Positions 9,524 to 16,696 of a stretch of DNA of 24,213 bases are shown one piece after another. The stretch covers positions 1 to 24,213 of the forward strand of contig JAFAAN010000008.1 of the NCBI GenBank assembly GCA_023426545.1. Direction: 5' to 3'. A program made the position numbers and the translations under genes. This DNA comes from Pseudomonadota bacterium. Its GTDB lineage: Bacteria; Myxococcota; Myxococcia; Myxococcales; Myxococcaceae. Every line of letters begins with the position of its first letter. Position 1 is the stretch's first letter. Below the pieces are notes generated by a model. That model made no database searches. It was not told the origin of the DNA and was given only the letters and a program-made list of their open reading frames with translations.

Positions 9524-10621
9524 ATGGACTTCTTGACGGTGCTTGGAATCATCGCGGTCATCATGGTGGGCATCGCCGCCACCGGCATCCGCATCGTTCC
9601 GCAGGCCAAGGTCATGGTGGTGGAGCGGCTGGGCAAGTTCCACAACGTCGGCAGCAGCGGGCTCAACTACCTCATCCCCTTCGTGGACTCGCCCCGCGCC
9701 ATCGAGATGCGCACGGGCAACCGCTTCATGCGCAGCAACCTGGTGGACCTGCGTGAGCAGGTCATGGGCTTCGACACCGTCCAGGTCATCACCCACGACA
9801 ACGTGAACATGGAGGTCGGCTCGGTCATCTACTACCAGATCGTCGAGCCCGCGAAGGCGCTCTACCAGGTGGAGAACCTCGCGCTCGCCATCGAGCAGCT
9901 CACGATGACGAACCTGCGCAACATCATGGGCGGCCTGACGCTGGACCAGACGCTCACCAGCCGCGAGACGGTCAACACCAAGCTGCGCATGGTCCTGGAC
10001 GACGCCACCGAGAAGTGGGGCGTCAAGGTGACGCGCGTGGAGCTGCGTGAAATCGAGCCGCCCCAGGCCATCAAGGCCGCCATGGCCAAGCAGATGACCG
10101 CCGAGCGCGAGCGCCGCGCCGAGGTCACCAAGGCGGAGGGCGACAAGGCCGCCGCCATCCTCCAGGCCGAGGGCGAGAAGATCTCCCGCATCCTCCGCGC
10201 CGAGGCCGAACGCGACGCCGAGGTCGCCCGCGCCGAGGGCCAGAAGCGCGCCACCATGCTCCAGGCCGAAGGCAAGGCCGAGGCCACCCGCCTCGTCTTC
10301 GAGGCCATCCACAACGGCCGCGCCACGCCCGAGGTGCTCGCGCTGCGCTACATGGAGACCCTCCAGGAGCTGGGCAAGGGCGACAACAAGATGTTCGTCC
10401 CCTACGAGGCCACCGCCACGCTGGGCGCCATCTCGGCGATCAAGGAGCTCTTCACCCAGGGCGAGGACACCGCAAAGCCTCCCCCAGCGTCCGCCGCGAG
10501 CCTGAACACCCAGGCCCTGCTCCGGAGCCGGGTGGCCCCCGAGAACGCCCACCTGACCGGCGGAGCGCCCGCCGCGCCCGCTCGGCGCTCGCGTCCGCCC
10601 GAGGAGCCGCGGGACGACTGA
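9524..10621 (+). CDS. SPFH/stomatin-like membrane protein (QmcA type)
   Basis: 365 aa. One N-terminal transmembrane helix (about residues 3-22) is followed by the SPFH/band 7 domain (about 25-190: IVPQAKVMVVERLGKFH, NYLIPFVD, DNVNMEVGSVIYYQI, GVKVTRVELREIEPP). Next comes an Ala/Glu/Lys/Arg-rich helix (about 190-260) with repeated AEGxK/AEAER units, the usual coiled-coil assembly region, and a low-complexity Pro/Ala/Arg tail of about 50 residues. Such proteins form large membrane-bound rings or cages around membrane protease or NfeD partners. The ribosome-binding site AGGAG (9511-9515) overlaps the end of nfeD, so the two are one operon. A related E. coli protein is QmcA; the exact orthology is not established here. 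Confidence 0.93.
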   Translation: MDFLTVLGIIAVIMVGIAATGIRIVPQAKVMVVERLGKFHNVGSSGLNYLIPFVDSPRAIEMRTGNRFMRSNLVDLREQVMGFDTVQVITHDNVNMEVGSVIYYQIVEPAKALYQVENLALAIEQLTMTNLRNIMGGLTLDQTLTSRETVNTKLRMVLDDATEKWGVKVTRVELREIEPPQAIKAAMAKQMTAERERRAEVTKAEGDKAAAILQAEGEKISRILRAEAERDAEVARAEGQKRATMLQAEGKAEATRLVFEAIHNGRATPEVLALRYMETLQELGKGDNKMFVPYEATATLGAISAIKELFTQGEDTAKPPPASAASLNTQALLRSRVAPENAHLTGGAPAAPARRSRPPEEPRDD

Positions 10622-10690
10622 GCCACCGCGGCGGGAACCTTCCACGTGCCCCGGTGTCCGTCTCCCTGGACACACCACCTGGAGGGAACC

Positions 10691-11065
10691 ATGCAAGACG
10701 CATTCATCGCAGGAGGCTGGGGGATGTACCCCACGTTGCTGGCGGGGCTCGCGCTCATCGCCACCTGCGTCCAGTACTCGCGCCGGCCCGAGCCGCGCTA
10801 CGTACCGCTGATGTTGTCACTGGGGCTTTGCACCTTGATTGCGGGCACGCTCGGCTTCGCCACCGGCATCCTCTCCCTCCTGCGCGCCTATACCGGGCCG
10901 CTGTCGGAGCAGGGCCTGCGCATCCTCTTCGTCGGCACCTTCGAGGCGCTGCACAACGTGGCGCTCGCCCTGCTGCTCGCCATGTCGGGCGCCGTGCTGG
11001 CGTCCATCGGCGCGTGGCGGCTCTCCCGCCGGGTGGGGCGCTTCGCGGCGCCCGCGGCCGGCTGA
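10691..11065 (+). CDS. Small membrane protein resembling part of the ExbB/TolQ/MotA family
   Basis: 124 aa with three hydrophobic helices (about residues 10-27, 37-60 and 80-105). The N-terminus, GGWGMYPTLLAGLALIA, resembles the first transmembrane segment of ExbB/TolQ/MotA proton-channel subunits, and many annotated myxobacterial proteins of this kind carry that label. At 124 aa it is much shorter than a normal ExbB (about 220-240), and no ExbD/TolR partner follows, so a working proton channel is doubtful. A strong ribosome-binding site GGAGGG (10681-10686) sits 4 bases before ATG 10691. It follows the stomatin gene by 69 bases and may be co-transcribed. Function unknown. Confidence 0.75.
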   Translation: MQDAFIAGGWGMYPTLLAGLALIATCVQYSRRPEPRYVPLMLSLGLCTLIAGTLGFATGILSLLRAYTGPLSEQGLRILFVGTFEALHNVALALLLAMSGAVLASIGAWRLSRRVGRFAAPAAG

Positions 11066-11305
11066 TTCGAGACACTTCAGAGGACGCGCCGGAGCGGAAC
11101 GCCCTGCCTCACGCAGACAGGGGTTGCGTTCCGGCCCGTCACTGGACATAGATTGCGCCATTCCCCAGGAGGGCCTGACGCCCCCTCCCAACCAGAGGTC
11201 TGACGTACCCTTGAGGACGCTTCACTGAATTCCCAGGTCCCTTGGACTTTCCCGCGCTGAGCCGCCTTCGGGCTGGCTTGCGCCCTGGATTCAGGAGCTT
11301 TCTCA
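11066..11305 (+). promoter_or_regulatory. Leader region of the ABC-F gene with an inverted repeat
   Basis: A large inverted repeat covers 11095-11133: arms CGGAACGC and GCGTTCCG, continued inward by CCTG/CAGG with a 4-base bulge (GGTT). It may be the terminator of the upstream gene or a leader hairpin for the ABC-F gene. A loose sigma-70-like match, TTGCGT (11125-11130 region) with CATAGA about 17 bases later, overlaps its right arm. The ABC-F ribosome-binding site AGGAG is at 11293-11297. No convincing leader peptide was found. Confidence 0.35.
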
Positions 11306-12808
11306 ATGCCTTCCGTACGCGCGCACCGCGTTTCTTTTGCGTTTTCCGACGCCGTTCCCGTCCTCTCCGATGTCGACTTCCACCTGTCCCCTGGCTGGAC
11401 GGGGCTCGTGGGGGCCAATGGCGCCGGCAAGTCCACCCTCCTCCGGTTGCTCGCGGGAGAGCTGACGCCCACTGAAGGGAGCCTCCAGTTCGAGCCCACG
11501 GCCCCCACCCTCCGCCTGTGCCGTCAGGAGGTGGAGGCGCTGACGCCGGACATCTCCGCCTTCGCGGAGGCCTGGGACTCCGTCGCGCGGCGGCTGCACG
11601 GCCAGCTGGGCCTGGACGTCACCGCGCTGGAGCGCTGGTCCACGCTGTCCCCGGGCGAGCGCAAGCGGTGGCAGGTGGGCGCGGCGCTCGCCGCGGAGCC
11701 GCACCTGCTGCTGCTGGACGAGCCCACCAACCACCTGGACGCGGAGGCCCGCACGTGGCTCATCTCCGCGCTGCGCCGCTTCCGGGGCCTGGGCATCGTG
11801 GTGTCGCACGACCGCGAGCTGCTGGAGTCCCTCACCACCGCGACGCTGCGCGTGCACAACGGCAGCGCGCGGCTGTGGCCCGGCGCCTACACCGCCGCGC
11901 GGTCGCACTGGGAGGCCGAGCGCGAGGCCGAGGTGGCCTCCCACCAGCAGGCCCGCGCCGAGCAACGCCGCGCGGCGCAGCTGCTGGACCAGGCCCGGCG
12001 CGAACAGCAGTCCGCGGATGCCGCGCGGCACACCCGCAAGCGCTTGAAGGGCAAGTACGACAACGACGCGCGCTCCATGGGCGCCAAGGTGGTGGCGGGC
12101 TGGGCGGAGGCAGGAGCCGGGCGGCGCGTGGGCATCGCCCGGCGCGAGCTGGAGCGCGTCAGTGAAGCCGTGGGCAGCTTCACCGCGGACAAGACGGTGG
12201 GCCGCTCCGTCTTCCTGGACTACGTGCGCTCGCCCAACCCATGGCTCTTCATGCTGGACGTCCCCGGCCTCCACGCGGGGGACGTGGCGCTGCTCGGGCC
12301 GGTGAACCTCTCCGTGAGCCGCGAGGCGCGCGTGCGCATCGAAGGCCCCAACGGCGGGGGCAAGAGCACCCTGGTGCGCGCGCTGCTGGAGCACGCACGG
12401 GTTCCCCTGGAGCGGGTGCTGTACCTGCCGCAGGACGTCAGCACGGAGGAGGCCCGGGCCACGCTGGACGCGGTGCGGGCGCTCCCTCCCGAGGAGCGGG
12501 GCCGCGTGCTGTCACTCGTCGCGGCGCTCGGCGTGGACCCGGAGCGGCCGCTCGCCTCCGAGCAGCCGTCCCCGGGGGAGGTCCGCAAGCTGCTCATCGC
12601 CCGGGGCCTGGGACAGCACGCCTGGGCTCTCGTGTTGGACGAGCCCACCAACCACCTGGATCTGCCTTCCATCGAGAGGCTGGAGGCCGCGCTGCGCGAG
12701 TACCCGGGCGCGCTGCTGCTCGTCACCCATGACGCCGCCTTCGCCCAGGCCTGCACGTCCGAGGTCTGGCGCGTGGAACACGGGCAGGTGACGGTGACGT
12801 CCGCGTAG
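11306..12808 (+). CDS. ABC-F family ATPase (ribosome-associated type)
   Basis: 500 aa with two ABC ATPase domains and no membrane segment, the layout of ABC-F proteins, which act on the ribosome rather than as transporters. Domain 1: Walker A GANGAGKST (36-44), signature LSPGE (114-118), Walker B LLLLDEPTNHLD (134-145), SHD switch (167-169). A charged helical linker (about 200-290, Arg/Lys-rich around 241-281) corresponds to the P-site tRNA interaction motif region. Domain 2: Walker A GPNGGGKST (347-355), signature PSPGE (421-425), Walker B LVLDEPTNHLD (about 442-452). All catalytic glutamates are present. Family members either tune translation or protect against ribosome-targeting antibiotics; which applies cannot be decided. 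ATG 11306 has AGGAG 8 bases upstream. Confidence 0.94.
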   Translation: MPSVRAHRVSFAFSDAVPVLSDVDFHLSPGWTGLVGANGAGKSTLLRLLAGELTPTEGSLQFEPTAPTLRLCRQEVEALTPDISAFAEAWDSVARRLHGQLGLDVTALERWSTLSPGERKRWQVGAALAAEPHLLLLDEPTNHLDAEARTWLISALRRFRGLGIVVSHDRELLESLTTATLRVHNGSARLWPGAYTAARSHWEAEREAEVASHQQARAEQRRAAQLLDQARREQQSADAARHTRKRLKGKYDNDARSMGAKVVAGWAEAGAGRRVGIARRELERVSEAVGSFTADKTVGRSVFLDYVRSPNPWLFMLDVPGLHAGDVALLGPVNLSVSREARVRIEGPNGGGKSTLVRALLEHARVPLERVLYLPQDVSTEEARATLDAVRALPPEERGRVLSLVAALGVDPERPLASEQPSPGEVRKLLIARGLGQHAWALVLDEPTNHLDLPSIERLEAALREYPGALLLVTHDAAFAQACTSEVWRVEHGQVTVTSA

Positions 12809-12822
12809 GCGGCGCGCCACCG

Positions 12823-12962
12823 TCAGGGCGCGGGAGCCAGGACGCCCAGCCACGTCTCGTTGTTCTTCTGTGCGTTCGAGACGCGGGCCAGGTTGGGCGC
12901 CTGGTTGGTGGCGAAGGCAAAGACGATGGAGCCATCGGGCCGCGGCGACTCGCCAGAGGTCC
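12823..12962 (-). pseudogene. Remnant: C-terminal tail of a lost or broken gene
   Basis: The minus strand between the ABC-F and epimerase stops encodes a protein-like tail of about 45 residues ending at TGA 12823-12825, with stretches such as SIVFAFATNQAPNLARV and NNETWLGVLAPAP. Third codon positions are nearly all G or C, as in real genes here, and the sequence lacks the Arg/Ala/Pro-only look of antisense frames. The frame runs upstream only into the shadow of the epimerase gene, with no start of its own in the gap. The simplest reading is the 3' end of a gene whose front was deleted when the epimerase gene came to lie next to it. Family not recognised; chance coding look is possible over so short a stretch. 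Confidence 0.4.
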
Positions 12963-13940
12963 TCAGGGACGGGACTGTTGGAGGAACCAGTCCACGAGGC
13001 CGGCCAGTCCCTCCTCCACGGAGATGCGGGGCCGGAAGCCCGTCTCCCGCTCCAGCGCGGACGGGTCCGCCCACGTGGCGTCCATCTCCCCGGGCTGCGC
13101 CGGCGTGGGCCGCACCCGCGCGGACGTCCCCAGGCGCCGCTCCAGCACCGCCAGGAAGTCCCGGACCGAGACGGGCTCGCCTCGCCCTACGTTGAGGACG
13201 CGATACGCGGGTGCCCCCTGGGGCGGCCGGTCGAGCACGCGCAGCACGGCCTCCGCCACGTCCTCCACGTGGGTGAAGTCGCGCCGCATCTGCCCCTCAC
13301 CGTGCAGCGCCAGCTCGGTGCCCTCGCGCAATGCCCGCAGGAAGCGCAGCGGCGCCATGTCCGGGCGCCCCCAGGGGCCGTACACCGTGAAGAAGCGCAG
13401 GCCGCTGGTGGGGAGCCCGTGCAGGTGGCTGTACGCGTGCGCCAGCAGCTCATCGGCGCGCTTGGTCGCCGCGTAGACGCTGAGCGGCTGGTCCGCCGCC
13501 GCGCCCTCCTGGAACGGAGGCGCCGAGCCCGCACCGTACACGGAGCTGGAGGATGCGTAGACCAGGTGCCGAACCCGGGCCGCGCCGGCCTGCTCCAGCA
13601 CCTGCAGGAAGCCCGACACGTTGCTGTCCACGTAGGCCTGCGCGGTGACGCCGGCCGGAGGCCGCACCCCCACGCGGGCCGCTAGCTGGACCACGGCCTC
13701 GGGCCGCGATGCCCCGAAGAGCTCCCGGAGCAAGTGCCCCTGGGTGAGGTCCATCTGGTGGAAGGTGAGCCCCGAAGCCCCCGGCAGCGTCCGCAGCCGC
13801 GCCAGCCGGGCCTGCTTCAGCGCCACGTCCCCGGAGGGGTCCAGGTTGTCCACGGCGATGACCGCATCCCCTCGCGCCAGCAACCATGCGCTGACGTGGT
13901 GGCCAATGAAGCCCGCAGCTCCTGTGACGAGTACCCGCAT
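12963..13940 (-). CDS. NAD-dependent nucleotide-sugar epimerase, UDP-glucuronate 4-epimerase-like
   Basis: 325 aa from ATG 13940, the length of extended short-chain dehydrogenases. The Rossmann motif TGAAGFIG (Gly7, Gly10, Gly13) starts at the N-terminus, with acidic Asp31 after the second strand favouring NAD. The catalytic set is the Ser run at about 130-133 and YAATK (Tyr156, Lys160). Phrases such as LRFFTVYGPWGRPDMA, RRDFTHVEDVAEAV and a final QPGEMDATWADPSALERETGF match the pattern of bacterial UDP-glucuronate 4-epimerases (CapI/LpsL type), which supply galacturonate for surface polysaccharide; the true substrate is inferred only. The frame is open to 14024, but the extra 28 residues lack protein character. 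No sugar-transfer genes are adjacent. Confidence 0.92.
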   Translation of the reverse strand: MRVLVTGAAGFIGHHVSAWLLARGDAVIAVDNLDPSGDVALKQARLARLRTLPGASGLTFHQMDLTQGHLLRELFGASRPEAVVQLAARVGVRPPAGVTAQAYVDSNVSGFLQVLEQAGAARVRHLVYASSSSVYGAGSAPPFQEGAAADQPLSVYAATKRADELLAHAYSHLHGLPTSGLRFFTVYGPWGRPDMAPLRFLRALREGTELALHGEGQMRRDFTHVEDVAEAVLRVLDRPPQGAPAYRVLNVGRGEPVSVRDFLAVLERRLGTSARVRPTPAQPGEMDATWADPSALERETGFRPRISVEEGLAGLVDWFLQQSRP

Positions 13941-14041
13941 GTGCGTCCCACGCTCCCACGCCCTCCGCCAGGACACCACGGCCGAGGGGTCCGAAGCGAC
14001 GCTTCCCGTCCCCGCCGCTTGCACGTAGGGTGGAGGACGTC

Positions 14042-14572
14042 ATGGTGTCCGTGAATCAGCTCCGCCCCTTCGCGAGTGCCTCGCTGGACGCGTTCCGGGC
14101 CGCGTCCGGACCGGTGGCCCTCATCCAGCCGCCCAGGGAGTTCATCGTCCAGGGCGCGGGGAACCTGGCGGCGCGCACCGTGGGCATGGCCCACCGCGCG
14201 CACATGGACGAGCGGCTGCTCGCCATGCTCCGCGACTTCGACAACCTGGAGGTCCACTTCCTCCAGCCCACCGTGGATGGGGAGGAGCTCACCGTGGGCC
14301 GCACCGAGGCGTGCGACCTGGTGGTGCCCGACCCCTCCGTGTCCCAGCACCACGCCACCTTTCGCTGGAACGCCGCCCGCGGCGGCTTCTCCGTCCGCGA
14401 CGCCGAGTCCATGAACGGCACCTTCATCAACGGCGCCCCGCTGGGGTACCGCGCCCAGGTGCAGCTCCATGACGGGGACACCCTGGCCTTCGGTGACGCC
14501 CAGTTCCTCTACCTGCGCGCGGAGACCGTCTACGAGCACCTGCGCCTGGCCAGCCCGAAGAAGGCGCGTTGA
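14042..14572 (+). CDS. FHA-domain protein
   Basis: 176 aa. The C-terminal half (about 75-160) is a forkhead-associated domain: LTVGR (Gly86, Arg87), the conserved SxxH-type stretch SVSQHHATF (about 99-107), and MNGTFINGAPL with Asn125-Gly126 followed by DGDTLAFGDAQF. These are the residues that bind phosphothreonine peptides, so it probably reads Ser/Thr kinase signalling, which is abundant in myxobacteria. The first 70 residues are helical with no recognised domain; no membrane segment is seen, so it is probably cytoplasmic. ATG 14042 is preferred over the in-frame GTG at 14030 because GGAGG (14032-14036) is correctly spaced for it. No kinase gene is adjacent. It is divergent from the epimerase and converges on the lipoprotein gene. 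Confidence 0.92.
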   Translation: MVSVNQLRPFASASLDAFRAASGPVALIQPPREFIVQGAGNLAARTVGMAHRAHMDERLLAMLRDFDNLEVHFLQPTVDGEELTVGRTEACDLVVPDPSVSQHHATFRWNAARGGFSVRDAESMNGTFINGAPLGYRAQVQLHDGDTLAFGDAQFLYLRAETVYEHLRLASPKKAR

Positions 14573-14577
14573 GCCCG

Positions 14578-14593
14578 GCCGCCCCCCGGCGGC
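14578..14593. terminator. Short GC hairpin between convergent genes
   Basis: A perfect 6-bp stem GCCGCC/GGCGGC with a CCCC loop fills most of the 21 bases between the FHA and lipoprotein stop codons. Position suits a bidirectional terminator, but there is no T run on either side and such stems are easy to get by chance at this GC content. Confidence 0.25.
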
Positions 14594-15124
14594 TCACGGA
14601 ATGGCCTGGATGGCCTCCACCACTGCTTTGCGCAGGTACGAGCGGAAGTCCGTCTGCGCCTGGTAGGCGCCCAGCATGGCCACGGTGCGCGTGGGGTTGC
14701 TCCACCGCAGCCGGCCATTCGGTCCGACCACCCCCGTCTCCAGCAGCACCTCCGCGCGCCCCATCAGCTGGGCGGACGTCACGTCCAGCCAGTTGAGCAC
14801 CACCACCACCCCGGCCTCGGCCTCGTTGTCGCGAATCATCGCCACCACCTCGTTGGTGGTGGGCGACGGCGACGGGGAGATGCGCGTCCCCACCACCTCG
14901 AAGCCGCGCTCCCGCAGCGTGGCCTGCGCCTGGCTGACCAGCACCGAGCGGGGGTTGCCCTCCCCCATCATGTCCTGCCGGTACGTGTAGGTCGGCAGCG
15001 CGTCCACCCGCGAGCCCACCACCACCACCACCTTGCGCAGGGCCCCGGGCGGGCGCACCTGGGGCGCGGCGCACGAAGCGAGCAGGAGGCAGAACAGGAC
15101 GGCGGCGGGACGAAGGACGCGCAT
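14594..15124 (-). CDS. Small lipoprotein of unknown function
   Basis: 176 aa from ATG 15124. The N-terminus is a lipoprotein signal: Arg, a hydrophobic run, and lipobox LASC with Cys18 as the lipidated residue, so the protein should sit in the outer or inner membrane facing the periplasm. After a Pro-rich linker the mature domain (about 30-176) alternates strands and helices, with VVVVVGSRVD and VVVVLNWLDV as likely core strands and an amphipathic C-terminal helix. I do not recognise the family. The longer upstream frame to 15211 is ignored because the lipobox fixes the start. It lies 52 bases downstream of imuB on the same strand, in the place where dnaE2 is normally found in imuA-imuB-dnaE2 cassettes; co-transcription is possible but unproven. 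Confidence 0.85.
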   Translation of the reverse strand: MRVLRPAAVLFCLLLASCAAPQVRPPGALRKVVVVVGSRVDALPTYTYRQDMMGEGNPRSVLVSQAQATLRERGFEVVGTRISPSPSPTTNEVVAMIRDNEAEAGVVVVLNWLDVTSAQLMGRAEVLLETGVVGPNGRLRWSNPTRTVAMLGAYQAQTDFRSYLRKAVVEAIQAIP

Positions 15125-15176
15125 GGCTGAAGACCTGGGAGACGGGTGCGAGGCCACTATGCTGGGGCTCTGGACC

Positions 15177-16688
15177 TCAGTCGAACAGTCCTTGGAGGTA
15201 GAAACGTCCATCCCGTCCGTCGCGGAACACCCAGGCCGGCCCCAGCCCCTCGAAGTGAACGCGGTAGTAGTCCCGCTGGAAGGGCGTCTCCGACCACCAC
15301 TCCCCGCCCAGCCGCTCCGGCCCCGCCAGCGCCGTCACCCGGTGCCGCCGTCCATCCATGCGCGCGGCCAGCAGCCGCCCGGACGCCGCCACCTCCGCGT
15401 CCAGGCACGCCGGCTCTGCCAGCAGCCGCGAGGGACGCTCCCGCAGAGCCGCCGCCACGGGCGTCTCCCGCGCGCCCGGCGCCAGCAGGTCCGCGGCCAA
15501 CCCCCGCCTCGTCTCCGGGGGCCGGAAGGCCCGCGCGCCATGGGCCGCCTCGGGGCGGTGGACGGCCTCCAGCCCCGCCGCGAAGAGGGACGCCTCCCCC
15601 AGCGTCGTGGCCAGCCGGGACAGCACCACCTCCAGCGCCGCATCGCCCTCGGGCGTGTCCCCCAGCGCGAGCTGTTGCCCCATGTCCTCGGAGTGCTCGT
15701 CCACCCGCGCGGACACCTCCGCCACCGGGTTCTCCAGCCGCAGCGTCTCCAGCCGGTGCCGTGCCAGCTCGTGCAGCAGCTTCGCCTGCGCCGTGGGACG
15801 CGCCAGCGTCAGCGTCACGCCGCGGTGTCCCGTGGGGTCCAGCTTCAGCGTGAAGGTGAGCCGCACGGCCGCACGGCACCGTCCGGACAGCCGCGCGCCC
15901 AGCCGGTCCATCAGCGTCTTGAGCGCGAAGCGCAGCGGCTCGAAGGACTCGGCGGGGAAGTCCAGCACCACGCGCTCCTCCAGCACCGGCTCCAGCACCT
16001 CGGGCACGAAGGGCGTGTCGTCCTCGCCCCGGCACCGCGCGTGGAGCCGCGCGCCGGCAGCCCCCGCCCGGGCCGCCACGGCCCCCGCGGGCAGCGCCGC
16101 CACCTCTCCCAGCGTGGTGAGCCCCAGCGCGGAGAACGCCGCCCCCTCGCGGCCCTCCAGCGCGGACAGCGGCAGCGGCGCCAGCGCACGGGCGCTGTCC
16201 CCCGGAGCCACCACCTCCACGCGGCGCGCGCCATGCCGCGCCACCGCGCGCGCGGTGAACGCCTCCGAGGCCACCACCACGTGCGCCCGGTAGCCCAGCC
16301 CGGAGCACAGCGCCAGCATCCGCGTGCCCAGCCCCTCCTCACCGCCGAAGAGGTGCGCGGCGGCCGCGTCCAGCCACAGCCCGTCCGGCGCGGCCAGCTG
16401 GAAGCCCGGAGCCAGCGGCAGCAGCGCCTCGCCCAACGCCGTCAGCGCGCGCCGCTCCTCCTCCGGCCGGTAGTCGAAGTGCCGCAGCGCGGGCTCCAGC
16501 GCGGTGGCCGCCGTCAGCGTCATCCCCGGACGGACGCCCGCCTTCAGCGCCGAAGTGGAGGCGAAGGCCACGCGGCGCTGGCCACGCACCGCCTCCACCA
16601 GCACGAAGGGACGGCCCGCCAGCTCCGGGGACTCCACCACCCGGCGCTGCACCGGGAAGCGGGTGAGGTGCAGATAGGCCCTGCGCAT
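15177..16688 (-). CDS. imuB: ImuB, catalytically inactive Y-family polymerase-like protein
   Basis: 503 aa with Y-family polymerase architecture: palm/finger region (1-165), helix-hairpin-helix thumb (about 170-225), little-finger domain (about 235-330) and a C-terminal extension. The acidic catalytic residues are missing: the N-terminal position reads LHLTRF instead of the DxDxFF of active enzymes, and the second acidic site reads LWLDAAAAHLF. That loss is the mark of ImuB, which serves as the hub linking DnaE2 to the sliding clamp. A plausible clamp-binding motif, QLALGD, is at residues 339-344, just after the little finger as in other ImuB proteins. The C-terminus ends YLQGLFD, a typical ImuB ending. 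It starts 8 bases after the imuA stop, so the two are one operon. Confidence 0.93.
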   Translation of the reverse strand: MRRAYLHLTRFPVQRRVVESPELAGRPFVLVEAVRGQRRVAFASTSALKAGVRPGMTLTAATALEPALRHFDYRPEEERRALTALGEALLPLAPGFQLAAPDGLWLDAAAAHLFGGEEGLGTRMLALCSGLGYRAHVVVASEAFTARAVARHGARRVEVVAPGDSARALAPLPLSALEGREGAAFSALGLTTLGEVAALPAGAVAARAGAAGARLHARCRGEDDTPFVPEVLEPVLEERVVLDFPAESFEPLRFALKTLMDRLGARLSGRCRAAVRLTFTLKLDPTGHRGVTLTLARPTAQAKLLHELARHRLETLRLENPVAEVSARVDEHSEDMGQQLALGDTPEGDAALEVVLSRLATTLGEASLFAAGLEAVHRPEAAHGARAFRPPETRRGLAADLLAPGARETPVAAALRERPSRLLAEPACLDAEVAASGRLLAARMDGRRHRVTALAGPERLGGEWWSETPFQRDYYRVHFEGLGPAWVFRDGRDGRFYLQGLFD

Positions 16689-16696
16689 GGCCGCCC

